A DNA stretch of 64,000 bases from contig NZ_JACIEF010000003.1 in the NCBI RefSeq assembly GCF_014196715.1, positions 1,083,874 through 1,147,873 of the forward strand, written 5' to 3'. The notes beneath the pieces were generated by a model. That model had not been told where the DNA came from. It saw only the letters and a list, made by a program, of their open reading frames with translations, and searched no databases. This DNA comes from Pedobacter zeae (GTDB lineage: Bacteria; Bacteroidota; Bacteroidia; Sphingobacteriales; Sphingobacteriaceae). Shown piece by piece: positions 45,384-54,770 of the stretch (position 1 is its first letter; every line of letters begins with the position of its first letter). Position numbers and translations under genes: made by a program.

Positions 45384-46505
45384 ATGGACAAGTTGAACCG
45401 TTTCTTTTGGTTTTGTTCCGGCGCTCATATTCCAACGCTAGAAAAATATCCTTCAGAGCAAAATAAATATACCGGCATCGGTGCCACCATTTTCTTTACA
45501 GGCTTATTTGCCGCACTTTCTGGCGGTTACGCCATGTATTTTGTATTTAAAGGTGCTGATCTGGCCGTGGTTTTCGCCATTATTTTTGGCTTTTTATGGG
45601 GGGCGGCCATTTTTAATATGGACCGTTATATCGTATCGAGCATCAATAAAAGTGCGAGCACCAATAAACAGCTGCTACAGGCTACCCCACGTATTTTACT
45701 GGCCATTATGATCGGTATGGTAATCTCGCGGCCAATCGAACTGAAAATTTTCGATAAAGAAATCAAAGAACGCTTAAAAGTAAGCTACCTCAATGGTCAG
45801 AGGGCTAAAATTGATACTTTGAACAAAGCTTTCGAGAAAAAATACCAGGTAGAGTTTGGCCGTTTAAACCAACAAAAAGCCACAAGAGATTCGCTTGAAA
45901 AAGGAATAAAAGCTGACCGGCAAAAGCTGAATTTTGAGATTTTCGGGAACAAAACCACCGAAACATCGGGCATAATGGGATATGGTCCTTATGCTAAACG
46001 CAAAGAAGCTGAAATTGCACAGCGTACCGCCGAACTCGATTCTTTAAAAGCGGCCATCAATAAGTCTGAAGGTTTTGTTGATAAACGCAAAGAATTTGAT
46101 GGTTTATTTACCGAAAAGCTGTATACCAAAAAGCAGTTAGACAGTTTATCGGATATTGCAGGTTTCGCCGACCGCAACTGGGCCCTGGGCCAGCTTAAAT
46201 TTAATGTAGATGGCAGCCGCGACAACAATACAGCCATTGCAGTTATGTTTATTGGTTTGCTGTTTATTTTCTTTGAATGTTTACCGGTATTTGTTAAGCT
46301 GATGAGTGCACGCGGCCCTTACGATTATGCCATTGCCGATGGAGATGAAGTTTCGATTTACCATTCTAAAAAAGATAAGGATTTTCATTTCGAAGTAGCT
46401 GATAACATCCACGAAACGAGGGTCGATTCAGAATCTTCTAAAAAGAAGGAAATTATAAAAGGTAAAGCCTACCGCGACCTGGAGAAATACGATTGGGATA
46501 GTTAA
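45384..46505 (+). CDS. DUF4407 membrane protein
   Basis: A 373-residue protein that opens with the typical FWFCSGAHIPTLEKYPSEQN stretch. TM segments lie near 30-50, 55-75, 100-120 and 285-305, and a long charged coiled coil (about 130-235) lies between the third and fourth. NMDRYIVSSI is a family signature. Function unknown. Confidence 0.88.
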   Translation: MDKLNRFFWFCSGAHIPTLEKYPSEQNKYTGIGATIFFTGLFAALSGGYAMYFVFKGADLAVVFAIIFGFLWGAAIFNMDRYIVSSINKSASTNKQLLQATPRILLAIMIGMVISRPIELKIFDKEIKERLKVSYLNGQRAKIDTLNKAFEKKYQVEFGRLNQQKATRDSLEKGIKADRQKLNFEIFGNKTTETSGIMGYGPYAKRKEAEIAQRTAELDSLKAAINKSEGFVDKRKEFDGLFTEKLYTKKQLDSLSDIAGFADRNWALGQLKFNVDGSRDNNTAIAVMFIGLLFIFFECLPVFVKLMSARGPYDYAIADGDEVSIYHSKKDKDFHFEVADNIHETRVDSESSKKKEIIKGKAYRDLEKYDWDS

Positions 46506-46610
46506 TTGAGGTAAAATGGAGTAGAAAAGACGGAATGCGTAGCGAAATACTTCCATTTTACATGATTACATCTTCCATTTTTATTAAATTGCCCTCATCA
46601 ATTGCTTTTT

Positions 46611-48452
46611 ATGAAGACTTTTTTAGGTGCTGCCATGGTGAGCCTGTTCTCACTTACCGCTTTTGCCCAAAATGAGATCAGTTACACGGTTTCATTTCCC
46701 AATGCCATCCACCATGAGGCAGAGATCAGTATGTACATTCCTAACGTACCGGCAGGTACGCTAAAGGTGCGCATGAGCCGTTCTTCGCCTGGACGATATG
46801 CCACTCACGAGTTTGGCAAAAATGTATATCATTTAAAAGCTTTTGATGGCACAGGAAAACCTTTAACGGTTAACCAGTCGGCGGGCGATGTATACGAAAT
46901 CCCAGGCCATGGTAACAGCGTTAAAATAACCTATACCCTTTTTGGCAACTGGATTGATGGTACCTATGCCGGTTTCGACGAAACGCATGCCCATATGAAT
47001 ATTCCGGCAACATTTGCTTTCCCGCTAGGCATGGATAACCGTGCAAGGACAGTAAAATTTAATTATGCCGGTAACCAGAACTGGAAAGTAGCTACGCAGC
47101 TAAAACCCCAGGCTGATGGAAGTTATTTTGCGCCAAACCTGCAGTATTTTATGGATAGTCCCATTGAAATAGCCGATTATAAAACCGCCAGCTGGCAGGT
47201 TAAAAATACTGACGGAAAAATGCAAACCATCCACCTGGTTTCACATGCCAACGACGATCAGCAAACTATCGATAACTATACCACAATGCTGAAGAAAATG
47301 GTTGATGAACATTTAGCGGTGTGGGGCGAATTCCCGACCTATGATTATGGTCACTATTACTTTTTACATGATGTGTACCCTGATAATGCAGGCGACGGGA
47401 TGGAGCATCGAAATTCGACTTCCATTGTGCAACGCACACCAAAAATTGCAGGCTACGAATCTAATTTGCTGGGTACATTTTCGCACGAATATTTTCATAG
47501 CTGGAATGTGGAACGATTACGTCCTAAGACCCTTGAGCCATTTAATTTCGAACATGCCAACATGAGCAATGAACTTTGGCTAGCCGAAGGTTTTACCCAA
47601 TATTATGGCAACCTGCTGCTAACCCGTGCAGGCTTGAAAACAGAAGATAATGCCATCCAGACTTTTAATGGATTGGTAAACGCGGTTTTACTCTCGCCCG
47701 GAGCACTCAATTTTTCGCCCATTGAAGCCAGCCGTTATGCCGTATTTGCCGATGCAGGTGTAGCGATCGACCAAACCAATAAAGCTAATATTTTTACTTC
47801 TTATTATACTTATGGAGCGGCAACTGCTCTGGCATTAGACCTCCGTTTAAGGGCAGAATTTAAACTAACGCTTGATGATTACATGCGTGCGCTGTGGAAA
47901 GCTTACGGAAAGCCAGAAATTGCCTATACTGTTCCGGATCTGGAAAAAACCCTGGCAAGCTTAACTAAAGACCAGTCGTTTGCTGCCAGCTTCTTTAAAA
48001 AATACATTTATGGCACCGAAAAAAACGACTATGCGAAACTGTTGTTAAATGCCGGATTGGTGTTACGTAAGGCAAGTCCGGGCAAAGCATTTACAGGTTT
48101 TGGCCGTCTTACAGTGCAAAACGGGAGGGTAATTTTACCGCAAACTTTAATCGGCACACCTGCTTATCAGGCGGGATTGGATGTAGACGATGTCCTTTTA
48201 ACCATTGATGGCACAGCAATAAAAGACCTGGAAACGGTTAATGCAGTTACAGACGCACACCAACCCGGAGATGTACTTAACATCACTTATCTGTACCGCG
48301 GTGTAGAAAAAAGCACAAAATTAACCCTGGCAGAAAATCCGGCTTTAGAGTTAATAAGCATTGAAAAAACAGGCGGAACCTTAACGGCTGCCATGCAAAA
48401 TTTCAAAACCAGCTGGTTAGGTACACAGGTTAAATCGAAAACAACTAATTAA
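46611..48452 (+). CDS. M61-family glycyl aminopeptidase with PDZ domain
   Basis: The ATG at 46611 is preferred to a TTG at 46602, giving a clean signal peptide ending TAFAQ. The 613-residue enzyme has a beta-rich N-domain, the zinc site HEYFHSWNVERLRP with the third ligand in WLAEGFTQYY, and a C-terminal PDZ domain (about 515-600). It would act in the periplasm. The M28 peptidase gene follows 8 bp later. Confidence 0.92.
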   Translation: MKTFLGAAMVSLFSLTAFAQNEISYTVSFPNAIHHEAEISMYIPNVPAGTLKVRMSRSSPGRYATHEFGKNVYHLKAFDGTGKPLTVNQSAGDVYEIPGHGNSVKITYTLFGNWIDGTYAGFDETHAHMNIPATFAFPLGMDNRARTVKFNYAGNQNWKVATQLKPQADGSYFAPNLQYFMDSPIEIADYKTASWQVKNTDGKMQTIHLVSHANDDQQTIDNYTTMLKKMVDEHLAVWGEFPTYDYGHYYFLHDVYPDNAGDGMEHRNSTSIVQRTPKIAGYESNLLGTFSHEYFHSWNVERLRPKTLEPFNFEHANMSNELWLAEGFTQYYGNLLLTRAGLKTEDNAIQTFNGLVNAVLLSPGALNFSPIEASRYAVFADAGVAIDQTNKANIFTSYYTYGAATALALDLRLRAEFKLTLDDYMRALWKAYGKPEIAYTVPDLEKTLASLTKDQSFAASFFKKYIYGTEKNDYAKLLLNAGLVLRKASPGKAFTGFGRLTVQNGRVILPQTLIGTPAYQAGLDVDDVLLTIDGTAIKDLETVNAVTDAHQPGDVLNITYLYRGVEKSTKLTLAENPALELISIEKTGGTLTAAMQNFKTSWLGTQVKSKTTN

Positions 48453-48460
48453 ACATAAAA

Positions 48461-49768
48461 ATGAAGAGAATAGCCCTTTTTGCCCTATTGGGGATGGCAG
48501 GTTTGCAGCTCAAAGCGCAAAACATCGATAAAATTATTACCCGCGAATATACCGATCACCTGATTAAAACCTTAAGTGCCGATGATATGCAGGGGCGTGC
48601 AACCTTTACGCCAGGTATTGATAAAGCCGCAACTTTTATCGAATCGGAATTTAAAAAGATTGGTTTACAGCCTTTAGCCGGTGAAAAAACTTTTCGCCAG
48701 ACCTTTAACAAATACCAGGTTGCAAATGTAACTACCCATGTTAAAATAGATGGACAGGAAGTTGCGCCAGAAAATTTAATGATTACCGGTGCTACTACAG
48801 AAAGTATTACACTTGATAAATCGAATACTACGGTTGTTAAATTAGATCCTGAAAAGCCGTTTGTAGCACAATTCAGGACAATGCTAAATGCTGATAAAAA
48901 TCAGGTTGTTTTGGTCGACAGTAAATTTGCTGATCTGTTTAACCGCTATAAAGATCATTTCAGCAAACCTACAACGGTTGATGAGGAAGATATTAAAAAA
49001 ACAACGAGTGTTGTACAGGTTTTTGTTTTAGGTAAAGATGCAGCAACAGATTTTTCTGCAACGCTTAAAAACAAGATAACCAAAATGCCTTTATTTAATG
49101 TTGCAGGTGTTATTCCGGGTAAATCTAAAGCGAAAGAAATTGTGGTTTTCTCTGGTCATTACGATCATTTAGGCTTTTTAAAAAGTGTTGATGGTGATAG
49201 CATAGCCAATGGCGCAGATGATGATGCTTCGGGTACAACCGCTATGATTGCACTGGCCAAATATTATAAAGCACAAAAAAACAATGAGCGCACCTTAATC
49301 TTTGTTGCTTTTACTGCTGAAGAAATAGGCGGTTTCGGTGCAAGATATTTCTCCGAAAAACTGAATCCTGATGATGTAGTAGCCATGTTTAATATCGAGA
49401 TGATTGGTAAGGATTCGAAATTTGGCAAGAATACTGCATTTATAACCGGTTATGAAAGATCTGATTTTGGTAAGATTTTACAGAAAAACCTGGCCGGAAC
49501 CGAATTTACCTTCTACCCTGATCCATACCCGGACCAAAACTTATTTTACCGTAGCGATAATGCCACTTTAGCTGCTTTAGGTGTTCCGGCGCACACCATC
49601 AGTACCGATAAAATTGATATTGATAAACTGTACCACAGTGTGAAGGACGAGTACAGTTCTTTAGATGTAGAAAATATTCTTTCTACCATTAAAGCGATTG
49701 CAAAAAGCGCAACCAGCATTGTTAATGGCACCGATACCCCAACCAGGATACCGAAGCTGAAGAAATAA
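48461..49768 (+). CDS. M28-family metallopeptidase
   Basis: A 435-residue exported enzyme with a signal (ending LKAQ). Zinc ligands are visible in SGHYDHLG, NGADDDASG and the catalytic EE in FTAEEIGGFG. It is likely an aminopeptidase acting with the M61 enzyme just upstream on peptides in the periplasm. Confidence 0.9.
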   Translation: MKRIALFALLGMAGLQLKAQNIDKIITREYTDHLIKTLSADDMQGRATFTPGIDKAATFIESEFKKIGLQPLAGEKTFRQTFNKYQVANVTTHVKIDGQEVAPENLMITGATTESITLDKSNTTVVKLDPEKPFVAQFRTMLNADKNQVVLVDSKFADLFNRYKDHFSKPTTVDEEDIKKTTSVVQVFVLGKDAATDFSATLKNKITKMPLFNVAGVIPGKSKAKEIVVFSGHYDHLGFLKSVDGDSIANGADDDASGTTAMIALAKYYKAQKNNERTLIFVAFTAEEIGGFGARYFSEKLNPDDVVAMFNIEMIGKDSKFGKNTAFITGYERSDFGKILQKNLAGTEFTFYPDPYPDQNLFYRSDNATLAALGVPAHTISTDKIDIDKLYHSVKDEYSSLDVENILSTIKAIAKSATSIVNGTDTPTRIPKLKK

Positions 49769-49794
49769 AAGCAGCAGTTATAAAATGGTCGTCA

Positions 49795-49812
49795 TTCCCG
49801 CGCAGGCGGGAA
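49795..49812. repeat. Short GC-rich inverted repeat
   Basis: TTCCCGC and GCGGGAA pair around a 4-base loop within GTCATTCCCGCGCAGGCGGG, a form common among the genome's short palindromes. No T run, so not a terminator. Confidence 0.5.
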
Positions 49813-49895
49813 TCGTAATGCTGAAAACTTTAAGATTCCCTAGACATCGTCCTCGTTACAAACGAGGATTATAAATAGTCTAATAAACATTGTAA

Positions 49896-49930
49896 TAAAA
49901 AAGGCCAGTGATTTTCACTGGCCTTTGCTA
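49896..49930. terminator. Bidirectional rho-independent terminator
   Basis: AAAAAGGCCAGTG and CACTGGCCTTT form a 10-bp stem with an ATTTT loop, between the convergent M28 and carB genes. It can end transcription from both. Confidence 0.85.
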
Positions 49931-49952
49931 TTTATAAACTCTTATGAGCAGA

Positions 49953-52790
49953 TTACTTGCTCAAATACATCGATTTGTCTTTGTAAAGCTTGCGGAAGTA
50001 AGGATCTTCCAGGTCTTTGATGAAACGGATCGCTTCACCGGTCGATTTCATTTCAGGGCCAAGCTCTTTTGTAACCTCAGGGAATTTCTCGTAAGAGAAT
50101 ACCGGTTCCTTAATCGCATAACCTTGTAGCTTACGTTCGATGGTAAAATCTTTCAGTTTTGCTACACCCAGCATAATTTTCGCTGCAATGTTAATATAAG
50201 GTACATCGTAAGCTTTTGCAATGAACGGAACCGTACGGGATGCTCTTGGGTTCGCTTCGATTACATAAACCTTTTCATCTTTAATGGCAAACTGAATGTT
50301 CAGTAATCCACGTACATTTAAGGCTTTGGCAATTTTGATAGAATATTCTTCCATCGCTTTGGTTACCGTTTCTGATAAACTAAAGGTTGGCAATACCGCA
50401 AACGAATCTCCTGAGTGGATACCTGCAGGTTCGATATGCTCCATCATACCCACGATGTGTACATCATCACCATCAGAAATTGAATCTGATTCTGCTTCTT
50501 CTGCCCTGTCTAAAAAGTGGTCGATCAATACACGGTTGCCAGGTAAATCGCCTAGTAATTTTACTACTGCTTTTTCCAGGTCTTCATCGTTGATCACAAT
50601 GCTCATGCCTTGTCCGCCTAATACATAACTCGGACGAACCAGTACCGGGTAACCTACCTCATTTGCTACAACAATTGCTTCTTCAGCATTTTCGGCAACT
50701 CCGTATTTTGGATAAGGGATATTTAAATCCTTCAATAAGTCTGAAAAACGGCCACGGTCTTCCGCAATGTCCATGTCCTCAAAAGAAGTTCCTATAATTT
50801 TGATGCCGTTTTGCGTAAGTTTCTCAGCCATTTTCAAGGCAGTTTGTCCACCAAGCTGCACAATTACGCCAATTGGTTTCTCCAACTCGATAATTTCGCG
50901 TACATGTTCCCAGAAAACCGGTTCGAAGTACAATTTATCGGCCATGTTAAAGTCGGTCGAAACCGTTTCAGGGTTACAGTTAACCATGATGGCCTCGAAA
51001 CCTGATTCTTTAGCAGCCAATAAGCCGTGTACACAAGAGTAATCGAACTCAATACCCTGACCAATACGGTTAGGGCCAGAGCCTAAAACGATTACTTTTT
51101 TTCTATCTGTTGGTACCGATTCATTTTCCTCTTCGAAAGTAGAGTAATAATATGGTGTTTGTGCAGGGAATTCGGCAGCACAGGTATCTACCATTTTATA
51201 TACCCTGCGGATACCCAGTTCTTTTCTGCGTGCGTAAACCTCATCTTCGGTTACATTACCCAGTAACCACGAAATCTGTACATCCGAAAATCCTTTTTGT
51301 TTTAAGGTATAGAAGAAATCGCGTGGGATATTGTTCAGGGAGTATCTTTTTAATTCAGTTTCTAAAGCGACAAGTTCCTGAATTTGGTTTAAGAACCATT
51401 TGTCGATTTTAGTTACCTTACGGATCGATTCCAAAGGCACACCCATCGCCATGGCATCTTTTATTAAGAACAGACGGTTCCATGAAGCGTGCTCAAGGCC
51501 GTCCATAATTTCTTCGATATTACGCACTTGTCTACCATCGGCACCTAAACCTGCACGGTTGATCTCTAAACTCTGACAGGCTTTTTGTAAAGCTTCGATG
51601 AACGTACGGCCGATAGCCATTACCTCACCTACCGATTTCATTTGCAAACCAAGCTCTTTGTTTGCGCCTTTAAATTTATCAAAGTTCCAGCGTGGTACTT
51701 TAACGATTACGTAATCTAAAGTTGGTTCGAAATAGGCAGAAGTAGTTTTGGTAATCTGGTTTTCGATTTCATCCAGGTTGTAACCTATGGCTAACTTCGC
51801 TGCGATTTTTGCAATCGGATAACCGGTTGCCTTACTTGCCAATGCTGATGAACGCGATACACGCGGGTTGATTTCGATGGCGATGATTTCGTCATCAACC
51901 GGATTAACCGAGAACTGAACATTACAGCCTCCGGCAAAATTACCGATTGCGCGCATCATTTTAATCGCCTGGTTACGCATTTCCTGGTAGCAGCGGTCAG
52001 AAAGTGTCATGGCAGGGGCAACTGTGATCGAATCTCCGGTGTGGATACCCATTGGGTCGAAGTTTTCGATCGAACAGATAATGATTACGTTATCGTTGCT
52101 ATCTCTTAACAACTCCAACTCATATTCTTTCCAGCCTAAAACTGCTTTTTCTACCAGAACCTCGTGGGTTGGCGAAGCTTCTAAGCCGCGTTTTAAAGCC
52201 GCGTCGAATTCTTCTTTTCGGTGTACGAAACCACCACCAGAACCTCCCAAGGTATATGAAGGGCGGATTACCAATGGATAACCGATCTCCTGTGCAGCCT
52301 CTTTACCTTCTAAAAATGAGTTGGCAATTTTAGATTGTGCAACACCTACACCGATATCGACCATTAACTGGCGGAAAGACTCACGATTTTCTGTTTTTTC
52401 AATCGCATCAACATCTACTCCTACTACTTTTACGCCATATTTTTCCCAAACACCACGTTCTTCAGCCTCTTTACAAAGGTTTAACGCTGTCTGACCGCCC
52501 ATTGTAGGAAGTACCGCATCAATTCTAGGCAGATCCGCAGAGTCGATATGCTCTTGTAAAATAACCTCTATTGAATCAACAGTTAACGGCCGCAGGTAAA
52601 CATGGTCGGCGATAACCTTATCCGTCATAATGGTAGCCGGATTGGAGTTGATAATGGAAACGGTAATCCCTTCTTCTTTTAAAGAAAGGGCCGCTTGCGA
52701 GCCCGAGTAATCAAATTCACAGGCCTGGCCAATAATAATTGGTCCGGATCCTATAATCAGTACTGAGCGGATGGAAGTGTCTTTAGGCAT
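49953..52790 (-). CDS. carB: Carbamoyl-phosphate synthase large subunit, short form
   Basis: A 945-residue protein with two ATP-grasp halves. The first opens SVLIIGSGPIIIGQACEFDYSG and has SRSSALASKATGYPIAKIAAKLA. The second opens VIVLGSGPNRIGQGIEFDYS and contains VLVRPSYVLGGQGM. It makes carbamoyl phosphate from bicarbonate, ATP and ammonia. It is about 130 residues shorter than the E. coli protein and ends soon after the second ATP-grasp, so the C-terminal allosteric (MGS) domain is absent, as in other Bacteroidetes (family recollection). No carA lies next to it. Confidence 0.96.
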   Translation of the reverse strand: MPKDTSIRSVLIIGSGPIIIGQACEFDYSGSQAALSLKEEGITVSIINSNPATIMTDKVIADHVYLRPLTVDSIEVILQEHIDSADLPRIDAVLPTMGGQTALNLCKEAEERGVWEKYGVKVVGVDVDAIEKTENRESFRQLMVDIGVGVAQSKIANSFLEGKEAAQEIGYPLVIRPSYTLGGSGGGFVHRKEEFDAALKRGLEASPTHEVLVEKAVLGWKEYELELLRDSNDNVIIICSIENFDPMGIHTGDSITVAPAMTLSDRCYQEMRNQAIKMMRAIGNFAGGCNVQFSVNPVDDEIIAIEINPRVSRSSALASKATGYPIAKIAAKLAIGYNLDEIENQITKTTSAYFEPTLDYVIVKVPRWNFDKFKGANKELGLQMKSVGEVMAIGRTFIEALQKACQSLEINRAGLGADGRQVRNIEEIMDGLEHASWNRLFLIKDAMAMGVPLESIRKVTKIDKWFLNQIQELVALETELKRYSLNNIPRDFFYTLKQKGFSDVQISWLLGNVTEDEVYARRKELGIRRVYKMVDTCAAEFPAQTPYYYSTFEEENESVPTDRKKVIVLGSGPNRIGQGIEFDYSCVHGLLAAKESGFEAIMVNCNPETVSTDFNMADKLYFEPVFWEHVREIIELEKPIGVIVQLGGQTALKMAEKLTQNGIKIIGTSFEDMDIAEDRGRFSDLLKDLNIPYPKYGVAENAEEAIVVANEVGYPVLVRPSYVLGGQGMSIVINDEDLEKAVVKLLGDLPGNRVLIDHFLDRAEEAESDSISDGDDVHIVGMMEHIEPAGIHSGDSFAVLPTFSLSETVTKAMEEYSIKIAKALNVRGLLNIQFAIKDEKVYVIEANPRASRTVPFIAKAYDVPYINIAAKIMLGVAKLKDFTIERKLQGYAIKEPVFSYEKFPEVTKELGPEMKSTGEAIRFIKDLEDPYFRKLYKDKSMYLSK

Positions 52791-52942
52791 GATAAAGCTT
52801 AAACAATAATTAAAATTCTAAAGTGTTGAACCCGAAGGTGAAGAAGCAAGAAGGTTTTTTGCTTTTTAGGAGGAAAATCCCAACTGTTCTGTCGGGATGC
52901 AAAGATACATCTTTAGCGCGATTTTGGGGCGTTTTTTTTAAA

Positions 52943-52976
52943 ATAAAAAAGAGTACGATTTAGGCACTCTTTTTAG
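52943..52976 (-). terminator. Rho-independent terminator
   Basis: On the minus strand AAAAAGAGT and ACTCTTTTTT pair with a T run. It ends transcription of the 105-residue gene before carB. Confidence 0.75.
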
Positions 52977-52997
52977 ATTTTTCTTTTGTAAAATGAG

Positions 52998-53315
52998 TTA
53001 CTGTACTAATTTAATTTCGCCTAAATCGGTAGTGGCGCTATCTTTTACAGCTACCCGCTCAATTACCGCATCTTTATAGGGGGCATTGGCTTTTACTACA
53101 ACGGTATATACCCCTTCTTTGAGGTTGGAAAAAGTGAAAACACCTTGACTAATTTGTGCTTTTAGCGTGTCTGTTGCTGCTACAAGCGAAACGCCGGAAG
53201 CCGCATCAGTTGGCGTAATTTTCCCGGCTATCCCTCCCAATTTAATATTTGTAAAGGCTATTGAACCTAAAGTAAAAACGATTAAAAGAGATAATACAAC
53301 ACATAACTTTTTCAT
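52998..53315 (-). CDS. Exported Ig-like (CarboxypepD_reg) small protein
   Basis: A 105-residue protein with a signal (residues 1-21). The mature part is one carboxypeptidase regulatory-like beta fold: GGIAGKITPTD, then FTFSNLKEGVYTVVV. Such domains precede TonB receptors in the window, but here it is alone. Function unknown. Confidence 0.75.
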   Translation of the reverse strand: MKKLCVVLSLLIVFTLGSIAFTNIKLGGIAGKITPTDAASGVSLVAATDTLKAQISQGVFTFSNLKEGVYTVVVKANAPYKDAVIERVAVKDSATTDLGEIKLVQ

Positions 53316-53583
53316 GGTATAACGTTTTAGCTGTTAATGTCTGAAATAAATAACAATATTTTGTACAAAAAGTTTTAAATACTGAACACTATTTTTATGA
53401 TTGTACTATAAATTATACAAAGGTGTAAAATGAAAATGTATGTTTTTGTGCTAATTGTTAATTATTGTTAAAAGAATTTTGTAAAAACAGGCCTATTAGT
53501 CAGAATTAAGTCACGAAGTTGCGACAGTCGAAATATTGGCAATAATGTTGTAATAAGCTAGACACATATACGTTTTGTATATA

Positions 53584-53705
53584 CTTTAGATATCGATCTA
53601 AAGCTTCCTCCGCGGATTAGTTACCCGCCATGAGGATTTCTTCATAAATAGTTTGTTTGGTTTATTATCCGGTTGGAGGAGCCCTCCTCAACCGGATTTT
53701 TTCTT
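53584..53705 (+). ncRNA. Putative small RNA or structured leader
   Basis: No ORF fits, yet the stretch ends in a strong terminator. It contains, in order, an exact CTTTAGAT/ATCTAAAG repeat (53584-53603), a hairpin with CCTC, GCGG, CCGC and GAGG arms (53607-53635), and the terminator. A weak TAnnTTT-like box (TATACTTTAG) precedes it. It could be an independent small RNA or the leader of the next gene. Confidence 0.35.
53667..53704 (+). terminator. Strong rho-independent terminator
   Basis: ATCCGGTTG and CAACCGGAT form a 9-bp stem extended by AGGA/TCCT with one bulged base, followed by seven T residues. No plus-strand gene lies upstream within 350 bp, which suggests a small transcript ends here. 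Confidence 0.8.
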
Positions 53706-53721
53706 TTAAGGCTTTTTCTTT

Positions 53722-53729
53722 TACATTTG
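53722..53729 (+). promoter_or_regulatory. -7 box upstream of the NadR-like gene
   Basis: TACATTTG is an exact TAnnTTTG match 22 bases before the GTG start, just after the terminator. The -33 region is only T-rich. Confidence 0.5.
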
Positions 53730-53750
53730 ACCGTATTCAGAAAACTTATC

Positions 53751-54284
53751 GTGGATAAAACTATTAAAAAGATTGCAATTGTAGGTCCGGAAAGTACGGG
53801 GAAATCTACCATATCTCAGTTGCTTGCAAAATATTATAAAGTTCCGTGGGTGCCTGAGTATGCCCGTTACTATTGCGAAAACCTGGTTGCCGATTATACC
53901 CTGCAGGATGAAGTGAATATGTACTATGGGCAGGTCGCTTTAGAGGACGCCATTTTAGTGACTGCAGAAAGTGATTTCATTATTTGTGATACTACTTTTA
54001 TTACGGTAAAAATATGGAGTGATGAAGTGCTTGGTGAAACACCTCAGGTGGTATTGGATGCACTACCGAAAAAGCCATATGACCTCTACCTGCTCATGGA
54101 TATTGATTTGCCATGGCAAGACGATCCGTTGCGCGACTTCCCGGATAAAAGGGAATATTTTATGCAGGTTTGGCATAAAGAGCTGCGTACCTTAAATGCA
54201 AATTATAAAGTAGTTGGCGGTTTGGGCGATGAGCGGGTGGGCAATGCGATCAAGGCAATTGATAGCTTTTTGTCCAGAATCTAA
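53751..54284 (+). CDS. NadR-like P-loop kinase (AAA_28)
   Basis: A GTG at 53751 gives 177 residues that begin VDKTIKKIAIVGPESTGKST, so the P-loop follows at the usual distance. A TTG at 53673 would overlap the terminator. Further motifs are WVPEYARYY and FIICDTTFIT, typical of the kinase half of NadR. These kinases phosphorylate nicotinamide riboside. Next to thiamine genes it may instead serve a vitamin salvage role, which is inference. The adenylyltransferase half is absent. Confidence 0.82.
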   Translation: MDKTIKKIAIVGPESTGKSTISQLLAKYYKVPWVPEYARYYCENLVADYTLQDEVNMYYGQVALEDAILVTAESDFIICDTTFITVKIWSDEVLGETPQVVLDALPKKPYDLYLLMDIDLPWQDDPLRDFPDKREYFMQVWHKELRTLNANYKVVGGLGDERVGNAIKAIDSFLSRI

Positions 54285-54522
54285 GACGATATTATAATTT
54301 TTGGAAAGCGGGACTAAAAATGCCAATGGCGCAGAACCTTTCATTTCTAACTAATAATAAAGTTTTTTCTTTTTGGGAAATGAAGGATGGTGTTTCACGG
54401 CGGATGTAGTCCCGGAATCGTTTCAGTAAACCTAAAAGTGCAAAAAAATGGCGTTAAGTAACCTGTTTTTAGGGATTTACGTTAGAAAGCATCAAAAAAC
54501 ACGCTTATTGGTAAATATTTTC

Positions 54523-54530
54523 TACATTTG
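54523..54530 (+). promoter_or_regulatory. -7 box of the second TPP riboswitch transcript
   Basis: TACATTTG matches TAnnTTTG exactly and lies 10 bases upstream of the aptamer's first conserved bases, the same arrangement as at the thi operon. Confidence 0.6.
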
Positions 54531-54539
54531 CTCCATCAT

Positions 54540-54706
54540 TAGGGGTGCCTTGTTTAAATAACACAAAAACAGGCTGAGATCATACCCATTTTGAGGTAAA
54601 AGGTAGAAGGTAATAAGGTAGAGGGTAAAACCACCAGCCTTTAAACCTTCCAGCCATCAACCTCAAATGCACCTGATCCGGGTAATGCCGGCGTAGGGAT
54701 TGGAGT
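54540..54706 (+). promoter_or_regulatory. TPP riboswitch with long P3 insertion
   Basis: THI-box elements in order: GGGGTGCC, GCTGAGATCATACCC, then after an unusual gap ACCTGATCCGGGTAATGCCGGCGTAGGGA. Between them lies about 75 bases closed by TTGAGGT and ACCTCAA, an extended P3 arm with an internal purine-rich stretch (GGTAAAAGGTAGAAGG). It should control the receptor gene 65 bp downstream. Confidence 0.92.
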
Positions 54707-54770
54707 TATGGAAGTTTAACTTAAATCGGGGAAGCCCCTTTTCCGATGTGTTTAACTAAAAATAAAAACA

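Noticed and set aside
49795..49812. GC-rich hairpin as a terminator
   Set aside because: No T run follows; the real terminator lies 85 bp further.
54337..54388. CCTTTCATTTC / GAAATGAAGG pair as terminator of the NadR-like gene
   Set aside because: The arms are about 30 bases apart and no T run follows the right arm, so the evidence is too weak.
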